The position numbers and the translations under genes are program-made. From NCBI GenBank assembly GCA_023251255.1, contig JAHEZD010000025.1, positions 1 through 64,000 of the forward strand: DNA of 64,000 bases. The letters are read 5' to 3'. The notes under the pieces are model-generated. The model made no database searches. It was not told the DNA's origin and worked only from the letters and a program-made list of their open reading frames with translations. Shown piece after piece: positions 43,547 to 51,398 of the stretch (within the stretch, counting starts at the first letter, position 1; every line of letters begins with the position of its first letter). The DNA is from Chitinophagaceae bacterium (GTDB lineage: Bacteria > Bacteroidota > Bacteroidia > Chitinophagales > Chitinophagaceae).

Positions 43547-44620
43547 ATGAAGTGGCGATTATTTTTTCTATCATGGTCATTGGTGCTTGTTGCACCTGCT
43601 CAAAAAGATTCCGTGCAGCGTATTTATGGTATCAGCGCCTATTGGGGCCAAGTATTTGTACATACCGATGCCGTGCGGAATATCAAGGGTGCCAAACCCT
43701 TTGGTGTGGAACTGGAACTGGCCAAGCAGCAAACCAGTTTTGCCAGTTGGAACCTCAGCAGCGCCTATGTAAAGACTGGCTGGGCACTGGCCTTTTTTGA
43801 TTACAACAACAGCATTGTGGGCCATGGTATCATTGCTTCAAGATTTATTGAGCCACAATACCGCATGGGCAACAGGCTGCAGTTCCTGCTCAAGGCATCC
43901 ATTGGTGCCGCTTACTTGAGCAATCCCTATGATGTGGCCAAGAACCCCACCAACAACAATTACAGTTTGCACCTGAACCCCTACCTGCATATAGGTGGCG
44001 GTTTCAATTACCATTTGTCCAGGCATGGCTCCATGGCGTTGATTGGCAATTTCCACCATATTTCCAATGGCAATCTCCGGCAGCCCAACAAGGGAATCAA
44101 CTGGGTCACGGGTGCATTGAGCTACCATTATTACTTGGATAATAATGTGCTGCCCAAATACAACAGGATCTACGATCATTTTTGGAAGCATAAAAAAACG
44201 GAACTGGCAGTTGGTGTGCTGGGTGTGGCCCACCAAGGGTACAACAGTAAATGGAAGGCAGAACGGATGTCGGCTTTTGGGCTGTTTGCACAGGCCACCA
44301 AACAGGTGGGCAGGACCAGTGCATTAACGGCGGGAACGGAAATTATCTTCAACGATTTTGTGGTTGACAAAACGGCCCAGCAGCCTGCCTCCAAAACAGT
44401 AATCGGCATACAGGGCGGCCATGTTTTCCTATTAGGCAGGGTCAGGTTCAGCCAGCAATTGGGCTATGCCGTGTACAATAAGCTATATTTTCTGGACAAT
44501 TTCTACCACCGTTGGGGACTGGACTACCAACTGAACAGGCATTATAGCCTGGGCGTGAACCTGAAAGTGAACAGTGACAATGCGGATTTTTTTGACCTGA
44601 GAATTGCCTACAAACTATAA
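43547..44620 (+). CDS. Acyloxyacyl hydrolase / PagL-like outer-membrane protein
   Basis: A 357-residue exported barrel protein. A signal peptide (RLFFLSWSLVLVAPAQ) is followed by strands and the sequence NFHHISNGNLRQPNKGIN, which matches the catalytic H-S-N segment of PagL-type lipid A 3-O-deacylases (Pfam acyloxyacyl hydrolase family). The C-terminal half is a second barrel-like region unlike the short PagL of proteobacteria but usual in Bacteroidota members. Predicted role: trimming lipid A acyl chains at the outer membrane. Host-like base composition; it marks the end of normal chromosome before the AT-rich cassette array. Confidence 0.83.
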   Translation: MKWRLFFLSWSLVLVAPAQKDSVQRIYGISAYWGQVFVHTDAVRNIKGAKPFGVELELAKQQTSFASWNLSSAYVKTGWALAFFDYNNSIVGHGIIASRFIEPQYRMGNRLQFLLKASIGAAYLSNPYDVAKNPTNNNYSLHLNPYLHIGGGFNYHLSRHGSMALIGNFHHISNGNLRQPNKGINWVTGALSYHYYLDNNVLPKYNRIYDHFWKHKKTELAVGVLGVAHQGYNSKWKAERMSAFGLFAQATKQVGRTSALTAGTEIIFNDFVVDKTAQQPASKTVIGIQGGHVFLLGRVRFSQQLGYAVYNKLYFLDNFYHRWGLDYQLNRHYSLGVNLKVNSDNADFFDLRIAYKL

Positions 44621-44656
44621 GGGTATTGCGTTCTATCCAAAATGGCCCCGCCAATC

Positions 44657-44732
44657 TGTAGCAAAATAAAAAGCCGGATTTATTTTGCTACAAAACTGTA
44701 GCAGTTTTATTACTGCTATTTTTTTTGCTACA
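44657..44732. repeat. TGTAGCAAAAT inverted repeats after the PagL-like gene
   Basis: TGTAGCAAAATAAA (44657-44670) pairs perfectly with TTTATTTTGCTACA (44679-44692); two further copies follow (CTGTAGCAGTTTTATTACTG and TTTTTTTTGCTACA). This could be a terminator region or an operator. The interval 44621-45094 otherwise holds only the attC-like site at 44983. Confidence 0.55.
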
Positions 44733-44982
44733 AAAATGGGGCTGTGAATGGTGATTGGGGAGTGAGTGTATGAAATGGGCTGAGCAAATTTTGAAGTGGA
44801 TAAATATGGATACTTTGTTGACCATCTACCTAGCGTGATTAATAAGGGGGACCATAAATATGGAGATTGGATTGTACTAACGACAACCGTCTATCGGCAG
44901 GCAGGTACAAAAAGTATAACGTTAACTTGTTGATTGTTAAAGCCCCATTATTTTTGGTATTGAAGCTAATAGCCTCAACTTC

Positions 44983-45074
44983 GCATAACTCGGTATTGTC
45001 AAAATTGCTAGTGGCTTAAACTTAGGGATTCACTAAATTTAGCCGCAACTTCGGCAATACCTGCTCCGTAAACG
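44983..45074 (+). repeat. attC-like site 0 (start of cassette 1)
   Basis: A 92-bp imperfect hairpin: GCATAAC (R''-like), CTC, GGTATTG, then a long stem (GTATTGTCAAAATTGC with GCAACTTCGGCAATAC, allowing G:U), CAATACC, TGCTCC, and GTAAACG (R'-like) at 45068-45074. The layout R''-spacer-L''...L'-spacer-R' is that of integron attC sites. The R' sequence deviates from the GTTRRRY consensus, so this is called attC-like. Confidence 0.65.
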
Positions 45075-45094
45075 GCAATTTGCAAACCTCTACA

Positions 45095-45682
45095 ATGGAC
45101 AAATCAGAATTCAGAAAGCAGGCAATTCAAAACCTACAAGGAACTGACCTAAAGGACTATTCACTCACAAACGAAGACCTAAACATTTTAAGTGGGTGGA
45201 CATACATTGCAATGTTTCTGGTCGAAGCAAAAACGTCATTATTACTTTCCGAGAATAAAAACAAAGAAGGAAAGTTTACAGAAATGGAGCAAGTTATTTT
45301 GGCAAATGGAATGTTTAAAAATTTTATTCTTTCCTATTCTAAATGCTTTTCAAGTTCTGGCAAGGAAAAGATATCGCTTGATGCCAAAGAAATATTTTCT
45401 AAGCGACCAGATTTATTAGTTACTCACGAAAAGATTTTACAAGCTAGGAACACACATGTAGCCCACAACGACGAGAACGACTTTGAGGTCTCAATATCTA
45501 TGACCTCTGAAAATAATAATGAAATTATACTGGCACAGACATACACAATAATGACACCTTTATCGGACTTTAAAAGTTTTTCAGAGACAGTTGAATTTTG
45601 TGAAGAGCAAGTTATCTTGAAGTTCAACAAAAAAGTTGATAAAATTCAGACGAGATTAGGTAAGAAAATCAGTTTTAAATAA
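45095..45682 (+). CDS. Cassette 1 gene A: HEPN-like hypothetical protein
   Basis: A 195-residue, mostly helical, cytoplasmic protein. No family was recognised with certainty. Near residues 118-124 it has ARNTHVAHNDEN, an Arg-x5-His arrangement like the RX4-6H motif of HEPN ribonuclease/toxin domains, placed on a late helix as in that fold. The ATG at 45095 is chosen over a TTG at 45080. It lies 10 bp upstream of an HNH-type gene inside the same cassette, so the pair may be a defence or stress module. AT-rich compared with flanking chromosomal genes. Confidence 0.72.
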   Translation: MDKSEFRKQAIQNLQGTDLKDYSLTNEDLNILSGWTYIAMFLVEAKTSLLLSENKNKEGKFTEMEQVILANGMFKNFILSYSKCFSSSGKEKISLDAKEIFSKRPDLLVTHEKILQARNTHVAHNDENDFEVSISMTSENNNEIILAQTYTIMTPLSDFKSFSETVEFCEEQVILKFNKKVDKIQTRLGKKISFK

Positions 45683-45691
45683 CCCTAATTT

Positions 45692-46384
45692 ATGAAAAAA
45701 GCCTTTGGGACAACTTGTCTTTTTTGTGGGAAAATTGCCGAAACAAAAGACCACATTCCATCGAAAAATTTATTAGAAAAGCCATACCCAAATAATTTAT
45801 TGACAATTCCGAGTTGCGACTATTGTAATAAATCATTTTCTCTTGATGAAGAATATTTCTTGAATGTTCTGGTTGAGATTTCCGACAATCCAACTTTGTT
45901 GGCTAAAAAGAACTTCGGCGGCAATGTCCATAAAGCCAGGGAGCGTTCAAAAGGATTAAAGAAAAGAATTGAAGACTCTTTGATTCAAGGCGATGACGGG
46001 AAGATTTATTTTCAATCCGAAACAGACAGAATAAAAAAAGTTATTGAAAAAAATGCATTCGGATTATACTTTCACAAGTATCAAAAGGTATCAAGATTAG
46101 AATCTTTCAAATGTGTAGGCTTTTACCCATTTAGTGTTGAAGAAACCAGACCTACCGAAATGTTTTTGCTGACCTATACTGAAAAGTTTAAGCCTAAAAA
46201 ATGGACGACAATTCAAAATGACGTTTTTTCGTACATTGTAGTAAGAGATTGGCGAAGGGGCAATAAGCTTTCAATGATATTTCATATCCATAATTCCGTA
46301 TGGTGCATTATTGAAATTCCGTACCCAAGTTCAACAAAGTCCAAAACATTAAAACGTTTAAATCAACTAACAGTTTTCGACTAA
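45692..46384 (+). CDS. Cassette 1 gene B: HNH-type zinc-finger nuclease-like protein
   Basis: A 230-residue protein. The N-terminus holds a treble-clef pattern: TCLFCGK, then KDHIPSKNLL with the catalytic-type Asp-His, then IPSCDYCNKSFSLDEEYF. This is the Cys4 zinc site plus DH motif of HNH endonucleases. The C-terminal 150 residues are unassigned. Second gene of cassette 1, 9 bp after the HEPN-like gene. A nuclease function is likely from the motif, the target unknown. It is followed within 6 bp by the R'' box of the next attC-like site. Confidence 0.8.
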   Translation: MKKAFGTTCLFCGKIAETKDHIPSKNLLEKPYPNNLLTIPSCDYCNKSFSLDEEYFLNVLVEISDNPTLLAKKNFGGNVHKARERSKGLKKRIEDSLIQGDDGKIYFQSETDRIKKVIEKNAFGLYFHKYQKVSRLESFKCVGFYPFSVEETRPTEMFLLTYTEKFKPKKWTTIQNDVFSYIVVRDWRRGNKLSMIFHIHNSVWCIIEIPYPSSTKSKTLKRLNQLTVFD

Positions 46385-46390
46385 AACTGC

Positions 46391-46525
46391 CGCTTACATG
46401 GGTTTTGTGTGATGGTGGGCTGACGAACAAAGGCTTATCTTTAGTTTTTCAAGTTGGCTTTTTATTATGGGTTAGGCTGGCGTTCCCTGATTTCCACCAC
46501 AACACAAAGCCCTAAAACGGTATAC
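46391..46525 (+). repeat. attC-like site 1
   Basis: A 135-bp site. R'' is CGCTTAC (46391-46397), the left arm GGGTTTTGTGTGATGGTGG (46400-46418) pairs with CCACCACAACACAAAGCCC (46494-46512; 17 of 19), and R' is GGTATAC (46519-46525). AAACTGCCGCTTAC (46384-46397) is complementary at 12 of 14 positions to the cassette's own 5' end, GTAAACGGCAATTT at 45068. The part from GCTGACGAACAAAGG to CCCTAAAAC is about 80% identical to site 2. Confidence 0.72.
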
Positions 46526-46541
46526 GAAATTACTTTCTTTA

Positions 46542-47072
46542 ATGCTTACATTCGATAGACGACATATAGGCAATATTTTTTTAACGGAAATAAATCAGGA
46601 GTTAGACTGCTATCAATATGAGGTTAAAAAAGACGGTCTTATAATTAGTACGATGTACTCCTCTGCACCTTTGTCGCTGATTATATTGCCTGACGTTACG
46701 TTAAGAGTTGATAGAGAGCGAAAGCTATTCAGAAAAAGTCATCACAAAATGTTCAATCACAATACGGGAACACTTGAAGGTACGTTTGAGTTTCCTGATT
46801 GGCAATCCGCTTCGCATACAAGATGCATCGTGCGGTTTACAGACAATTCAGTTTATTCATTCAATCAAAATAACGACCACAGAAGGCTTCTAAAACCAAA
46901 AACATGGAGCACATTCAGGTTTGATATGACTAACAGCGAAAACATGATATCCTATATTGGCAACCAATCATCATGTGAAATTGAATGTACAAACGAAAAG
47001 AATCTACTACCAATAGTTTCAGGAATTTTTATCATTGATGAAAAATTTCGAATTTTAAACGAATCAAACTAA
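46542..47072 (+). CDS. Cassette 2 gene: hypothetical protein
   Basis: An unrecognised 176-residue protein without signal or membrane segments, predicted mainly beta-strand (for example CIVRFTDNSVYSFNQ and SLIILPDVTLRVDRE). The C-terminus ends IFIIDEKFRILNESN. It is the only gene in its cassette, bordered by attC-like sites 1 and 2, starts 16 bp after the cassette boundary and ends 4 bp before the complementary 3' box. Single-gene cassettes with short leaders are typical of integron arrays. Function unknown. Confidence 0.72.
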   Translation: MLTFDRRHIGNIFLTEINQELDCYQYEVKKDGLIISTMYSSAPLSLIILPDVTLRVDRERKLFRKSHHKMFNHNTGTLEGTFEFPDWQSASHTRCIVRFTDNSVYSFNQNNDHRRLLKPKTWSTFRFDMTNSENMISYIGNQSSCEIECTNEKNLLPIVSGIFIIDEKFRILNESN

Positions 47073-47079
47073 CAGCTTC

Positions 47080-47213
47080 GTACAACATGAAGAGGGCTGC
47101 TATGCTGGCTGACGAACAAAGACTTATCTTTAGTTTTCAATTGAGCTTTTGGTTATGAGTTAGGCTGATGTCCCCTGATGCCCACCACAACACAAAGCCC
47201 TAAAACGTTAGCA
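47080..47213 (+). repeat. attC-like site 2
   Basis: A 134-bp site. R'' is GTACAAC (47080-47086), AGGGCT (47093) pairs with AGCCCT (47196), and R' is GTTAGCA (47207-47213). TTCGTACAAC (47077-47086) is complementary at 8 of 10 positions to this cassette's 5' end GGTATACGAA (46519-46528). The central 100 bp are shared with site 1. Confidence 0.72.
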
Positions 47214-47222
47214 GCAACTCAT

Positions 47223-47936
47223 ATGGGACTATTCAATAAACTTTTTGGCAACAAGGACAAAGACCTAAATAAGGTAAAACTTTCATTGGTTGACTATAAT
47301 CAATTTTTTGAAAACAAAACTGTTGACAATACACCTCTTGAACTTCTTAATTTAGGGGAACTAAAAATATCTACAGGACAAATCATTGCTTGTGACCCTT
47401 TAGTTTGCTTGTATGACACTTCACCTTTTACGAGAACCGTACAACCTGGAAAATATGCAGTAATTGCTTGCATAGCAAAAACAGAAAATTCAGGAGACCG
47501 TTATGCGGTAGTAAAACTTGAATTTTCCAAGGATAGAGCAACAAAATGGGAAATGGCTATAACAGAACATCAAGACATAAAAGAATTAAATGAAGATGAT
47601 GAATTTTTCGGCTTTCCCGTTGACGCAGGACTTGGTTGCTTTTGTGATTTAGAAACTCAACAATTGTATAACCAGTTTGACACAGATTTTATGCAAAGAA
47701 ATCCAGACGAAAATATTTATGATGACTTCTTTGCAGCAGAATTTAAGAAAAATGCTATTGACCAAAATGACCCACAAGATATTGGAGACTGGTTAAACTT
47801 TTATTTACCTAACAGATTAGACTTGAATGTAATTATGTTTCATTCAGGTTATGGTGACGGTATGTATCCTTGTTATTGGGGGATAAATGATGATGGAAAA
47901 ATTTGTAGTCTTATTGTTGACTTTCAAATTTTCTAA
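47223..47936 (+). CDS. Cassette 3 gene: DUF4241 family protein
   Basis: A 237-residue cytoplasmic protein of the DUF4241 family, recognised by KISTGQIIACDPLVCLYDTS, VQPGKYAVIACIAKTEN, RATKWEMAI and the hallmark GFPVDAGLGCFCDLET. Function unknown; the family recurs in mobile and accessory regions. The start at 47223 (MGLFNKLFG) lies 10 bp inside the cassette boundary; the frame from 47178 would read through the attC-like site. Between its stop and site 3 lie 147 bp without a gene. Confidence 0.85.
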   Translation: MGLFNKLFGNKDKDLNKVKLSLVDYNQFFENKTVDNTPLELLNLGELKISTGQIIACDPLVCLYDTSPFTRTVQPGKYAVIACIAKTENSGDRYAVVKLEFSKDRATKWEMAITEHQDIKELNEDDEFFGFPVDAGLGCFCDLETQQLYNQFDTDFMQRNPDENIYDDFFAAEFKKNAIDQNDPQDIGDWLNFYLPNRLDLNVIMFHSGYGDGMYPCYWGINDDGKICSLIVDFQIF

Positions 47937-48083
47937 AAGTTGGCAAAATAGAGAATGCAGCCTTCGGTTCGGCAATACGGCGGAGCGACGAATATATTCT
48001 CAACTTTTGTTCGCTATTCTGCTTCAGTTCCAGCCGACGGATAACACCGAGTAATAGAATAAACAATAAACTATTAGTTATAA

Positions 48084-48150
48084 ATTTAACAGCGGTTACG
48101 GGCTGGCGATTTTCAAATACCGCCACATCGCCAAGCCGTAGCCGTTGGTG
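48084..48150 (+). repeat. attC-like site 3
   Basis: A compact 67-bp hairpin: R''-like ATTTAAC (48084-48090), AG spacer, CGGTTACGGGCTGGCGAT pairing with ATCGCCAAGCCGTAGCCG (14 of 18 Watson-Crick; the mismatches allow G:U pairs or a bulge), and R' GTTGGTG (48144-48150). This is the clearest classical attC shape of the set. The match between its R'' and the cassette's own 5' GTTAGCA is limited to TAAC/GTTA. Confidence 0.68.
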
Positions 48151-48187
48151 GCAACTTTACCCAATACCTTAAACAGAATAATAGACA

Positions 48188-48706
48188 ATGGCATACGTAA
48201 TGGTTGACATAGAAAGTGACGGACCAATTCCAGGTGACTTTTCTATGATTTCTTTCGGGGCAGTTTTAGTTGACGAACAACTTGACAAATCATTTTATGG
48301 CAAGCTAAAACCCATTTCGGACAACTTTATTCCAGAAGCACTTGCAGTATCGGGGCATTCAAGAAACGAAACTTTAGAATTTGCTGAACCTAAAAAAGTG
48401 ATGGAAGACTTTGCAAATTGGATAAAGGAAACCTGTAAGGACAGACCTATTTTCATTAGCGACAATAATGGGTTTGATTGGATGTTTATTTGTTGGTATT
48501 TCCATCATTTCATTGGAACAAATCCCTTCGGTTTTAGTTCTCAAAACTTAGGAAGTCTTTACAAAGGGATTGAGAGAGATACTTTCAAGACTTTTAAACA
48601 TTTAAGGAAAACAAAACATACCCACAATCCGGTTGACGATGCTAAAGGAAATGCAGAGGCTTTGCTGACAATGAAAAAAGAACTTGGACTGAAAATAAAA
48701 TTCTAA
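48188..48706 (+). CDS. Cassette 4 gene A: DEDDh-type 3'-5' exonuclease
   Basis: A 172-residue exonuclease-fold protein. AYVMVDIESDGPIPGDFSMI supplies the first Asp and Glu, FISDNNGFDWMFICWYF the middle Asp, and HNPVDDAKGNAEALL the His and final Asp of the DEDDh set, so a complete active site is present. It resembles single-domain exoribonuclease-like proteins more than DnaQ. It overlaps nothing but is followed after 3 bp by a small acidic gene in the same cassette, suggesting a paired function. Substrate (RNA or DNA) unknown. Confidence 0.87.
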   Translation: MAYVMVDIESDGPIPGDFSMISFGAVLVDEQLDKSFYGKLKPISDNFIPEALAVSGHSRNETLEFAEPKKVMEDFANWIKETCKDRPIFISDNNGFDWMFICWYFHHFIGTNPFGFSSQNLGSLYKGIERDTFKTFKHLRKTKHTHNPVDDAKGNAEALLTMKKELGLKIKF

Positions 48707-48709
48707 TTA

Positions 48710-49057
48710 ATGAATTCGCAAAGAAACAAAAAGACAATAATCAATTATCCAGCCGAAACATTAAAATCCTTTGACATTATTGCCTACGAGTGGATTGACA
48801 ATTTGAATTTCACGTTGAACCCGAAAGATTGTTTAGAGAGGCCTGAAGAATACACTAGCATCGCAAAAGAAATGTTTTTAGAAGACGGTTGGGATGGCGA
48901 CGGAGAAATTGAATTAATGTGGATACCACCGTTTATGTTTGACCCATCAAAGTTGGACGACAACACACAAGGTGTGACCGTTTGGCACGTTAAGCAACTT
49001 GAAGACGGTATATCTTGGATTTTGTTTCCAAAAGGCATCTTTGACAAAACCCGTTAG
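48710..49057 (+). CDS. Cassette 4 gene B: hypothetical acidic protein
   Basis: An unrecognised 115-residue protein, acidic in the middle (LEDGWDGDGEIELMWIPPFM), without signal or membrane segments. It starts 3 bp after the exonuclease stop, so it is translated from the same message; a role as inhibitor, partner or immunity protein of the exonuclease is possible but unsupported. The stop TAG is followed 8 bp later by TGCCACCAAC, the 3' box of the cassette. Confidence 0.7.
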   Translation: MNSQRNKKTIINYPAETLKSFDIIAYEWIDNLNFTLNPKDCLERPEEYTSIAKEMFLEDGWDGDGEIELMWIPPFMFDPSKLDDNTQGVTVWHVKQLEDGISWILFPKGIFDKTR

Positions 49058-49065
49058 ACAAAAAC

Positions 49066-49133
49066 TGCCACCAACATTGCATTGGTATTACTGTCAATCT
49101 TTGTATTGGCCGCTATTAAATTGATACGCTACT
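49066..49133 (+). repeat. attC-like site 4 (incomplete)
   Basis: TGCCACCAAC (49066-49075) is a perfect 10-bp complement of this cassette's 5' end GTTGGTGGCA (48144-48153); R'' is CACCAAC. I could not find a convincing right arm or R' before the next gene, so the site looks truncated and marks the likely end of the array. An R''-like TTGGCAAC at 50054 after the next gene has no partner. Confidence 0.55.
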
Positions 49134-50036
49134 ATGACAGATGATAAATTTGAGGGTTGTATTATTAGTGGTGCCATTGGCGATGCATGGGGAAGCAGTT
49201 TTGAAAACGACGTAGTAATTGATGATACAAAAACATTTTATGTAGGAAGAAGGACAACCCATCCCCGCAAATGGGCCATCACCGATGATACTCAATTAAC
49301 ATTGGCTACTTGTGAGGTATTGGCTGAAAATAACTTTGCCCCTGAAAAGCTTGCCCATAAATTTCTTGAATACCATCGAAGTAAAAAACTGACTGGCGTT
49401 GGGGCAAGCACGCTAAAAGCTATTCTGGATACAGAAGCTGGGTTCCATTGGACACAAGCAGGACGCAAGGGGGAATTTGCGGCCGGTAATGGAGCCGCCA
49501 TGCGGATTGCACCATTCGCATTTTATGCTTCCATCACAAGGGAAAATATTTTTGACGCTTGCAGCATTACCCATAGAAATGATGAAGCTTTTACTGGTGC
49601 ATTAGCTGTTTACCTATCAATAAAAGCAACTTTAGATGGGGACTGGAACGGGACCAACAATCTGTTTGATTTGATTATCCCTGAACTTCCAGACACCAGT
49701 TTGAGGGACAGGATGATTGACATTAATCGTTGCCCCAAAAGCATGACCATTGCTGATTTGGCAAAGTTTGGAAACAATGGCTATGTAGTCAATTCCATTC
49801 CCTTTGCCATTTACTGCTCATCGAAAATCCTTGATTTGGGCCTACTGAAAATGTTACAGGCGATAATAAACGCCGGCGGGGACACCGATACAAATGCATC
49901 CATTGCAGGACAGATTTCAGGCGCACTAATTGGGCTTAAGGAAGTGCCAGCAGAACTGGTGGAAAAATTGAAGGAATTGAAAGAATATACTTGGATTAAA
50001 GAAATCATTGACAGAACGAAATCCACTATTCAGTAA
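49134..50036 (+). CDS. ADP-ribosylglycohydrolase (DraG-like)
   Basis: A 300-residue hydrolase of the DraG/ARH fold, which removes ADP-ribose from proteins or small molecules using two metal ions. Motifs: CIISGAIGDAWGSSFE, AITDDTQLTLATC (metal ligands), and INAGGDTDTNASIAGQISGA (second metal-binding helix). The length and motif order are those of the family. It lies just downstream of the incomplete attC-like site 4; its base composition looks closer to the host than to the cassettes, so whether it belongs to the array is unclear. Substrate unknown. Confidence 0.93.
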   Translation: MTDDKFEGCIISGAIGDAWGSSFENDVVIDDTKTFYVGRRTTHPRKWAITDDTQLTLATCEVLAENNFAPEKLAHKFLEYHRSKKLTGVGASTLKAILDTEAGFHWTQAGRKGEFAAGNGAAMRIAPFAFYASITRENIFDACSITHRNDEAFTGALAVYLSIKATLDGDWNGTNNLFDLIIPELPDTSLRDRMIDINRCPKSMTIADLAKFGNNGYVVNSIPFAIYCSSKILDLGLLKMLQAIINAGGDTDTNASIAGQISGALIGLKEVPAELVEKLKELKEYTWIKEIIDRTKSTIQ

Positions 50037-50195
50037 CTTTAACCAAAAGGCTGTTGGCAACATAGCAGGTGGCGAATATATCTTCAACATTTTGCAAAAA
50101 GTATAACAGTTATTTGTGGTGTTATAACATGGGAATTACTAGAAAGAAAAAATAAATTGAAACCATTGGACAATCCAAGATACAAAGAGAACCCG

Positions 50196-50549
50196 ATGAA
50201 GGTGTTTTTCGAGAATTTTGTACTCGATACAATCGACAAACTCCCCAAAGACAAAATTGAGCAGCTGAATTCACTGGATTTGGCAAAGGTGTTCAAGACG
50301 GAGCCGATGCATTGGAAACTGATTATTAAGCGGGTGCTGCATCTATCAGATACTATAGAAATTGCCATATTGGACCTCTGGTATAAGAATCAAGAGCTAG
50401 CAATACAAAAGCAAATTGAATACCAACCAACTCAGTTTGCGATGGACTTTGTTGACAATTTCCTAATAGAGGGTAGTAGGATAGATGTTTGGAATGGCGA
50501 TAGTTTGGACCATGCCAAGGAACGTATTAGAAAAATGCAGGGGCGGTAA
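50196..50549 (+). CDS. Hypothetical protein
   Basis: An unrecognised 117-residue, helical, cytoplasmic protein (VFFENFVLDTIDKLPKDKIE, MHWKLIIKRVLHLSDTIEIA, FAMDFVDNFLIEGSRIDVW). The ATG at 50196 is used; a TTG at 50157, preceded by an A-rich AGAAAGAAAA tract, would add 13 residues and could be the real start. No neighbours with informative function. An inverted repeat TATAACA/TGTTATA (50102-50135) lies in its leader. Confidence 0.62.
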   Translation: MKVFFENFVLDTIDKLPKDKIEQLNSLDLAKVFKTEPMHWKLIIKRVLHLSDTIEIAILDLWYKNQELAIQKQIEYQPTQFAMDFVDNFLIEGSRIDVWNGDSLDHAKERIRKMQGR

Positions 50550-50657
50550 ATTTTGAATTGCATACAATAAATGTTCGTGAGATTGCCGTAGAACGGAATT
50601 GCAATCATTAGTTCCCCAACCATGTGTTTCGAAATGATACAACTATAAAGTAGCAAC

Positions 50658-51272
50658 ATGAAACTTACGCTAAGGCTTTTCACAATACTGTGTTACTTTC
50701 TTCCTTTTACATTTTTCTTTGTCACCTGTAACAAGGGAATGGGGTTCGACTATGCCTATAACCAGAAAGAAGCCGACAAAAATATCCTGCTCGAAAACGA
50801 ACCTTCAGAAAGCGCTAGTGACACGGCACAAAATGGGCAACCAATTTTAATTGACACCGCTATAGTGGATACAGTCACGCAAAATACTTTGAAAGGCACA
50901 GCGAAAATAGCTGCCGACACCTTGCAAAAACCAACTGATTATGTTGACATAATTTCTAAAAAAATAATGATACCAACTGATACTTCTTTATCTGGCATTG
51001 GCGCTGTTTTTTATTTCAAAAACCTGACTGGGCAAATTACAATCGCTATAAGCCTGCTGGTCTCCTTAATACTACTAGTAGCATTCAAATGGTTGAAATC
51101 AACAAACGCAAAACGGTATTTACTAATAACAGCAGTATTGAGCCTGACGGTATTTATCATTGACAGTTTTATCTCCAGCGTTACTTTGTTATGGGGAACT
51201 TGGACTTTATTGGTTTTATTGCTGTTTCAATTAATACTGGAGTTTAGGGGCAAGATGAAAGTATATCGCTAA
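50658..51272 (+). CDS. Hypothetical membrane protein
   Basis: An unrecognised 204-residue protein. One N-terminal hydrophobic segment (FTILCYFLPFTFFFVTCNKG) is followed by a polar, Ser/Thr/Asp-rich loop of about 95 residues and three closely spaced transmembrane helices (ITIAISLLVSLILLVAFKWL; YLLITAVLSLTVFIIDSF; LLWGTWTLLVLLLFQLIL). The large extracytoplasmic loop suggests a periplasmic sensing or binding role, without further support. It lies between the hypothetical gene above and a palindromic repeat preceding hutU. Confidence 0.72.
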   Translation: MKLTLRLFTILCYFLPFTFFFVTCNKGMGFDYAYNQKEADKNILLENEPSESASDTAQNGQPILIDTAIVDTVTQNTLKGTAKIAADTLQKPTDYVDIISKKIMIPTDTSLSGIGAVFYFKNLTGQITIAISLLVSLILLVAFKWLKSTNAKRYLLITAVLSLTVFIIDSFISSVTLLWGTWTLLVLLLFQLILEFRGKMKVYR

Positions 51273-51398
51273 GACGATTTGGCGCTGATGTTCTTAGTTT
51301 ACTAAATCTCCAATCGAAGCCGATTTCTATCTGTAGTTTTGTGCTAAGCTAAGTGTGCAGTTAACTACAGATGCCAATAACAGCCAGTTTGAATTATT

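Noticed and set aside
49134-51272. Extending the cassette array to include the ADP-ribosylglycohydrolase and the next two genes
   Set aside because: They are on the same strand, but I found no complementary 5'/3' boxes or complete attC-like site beyond 49075; only an unpaired TTGGCAAC at 50054.
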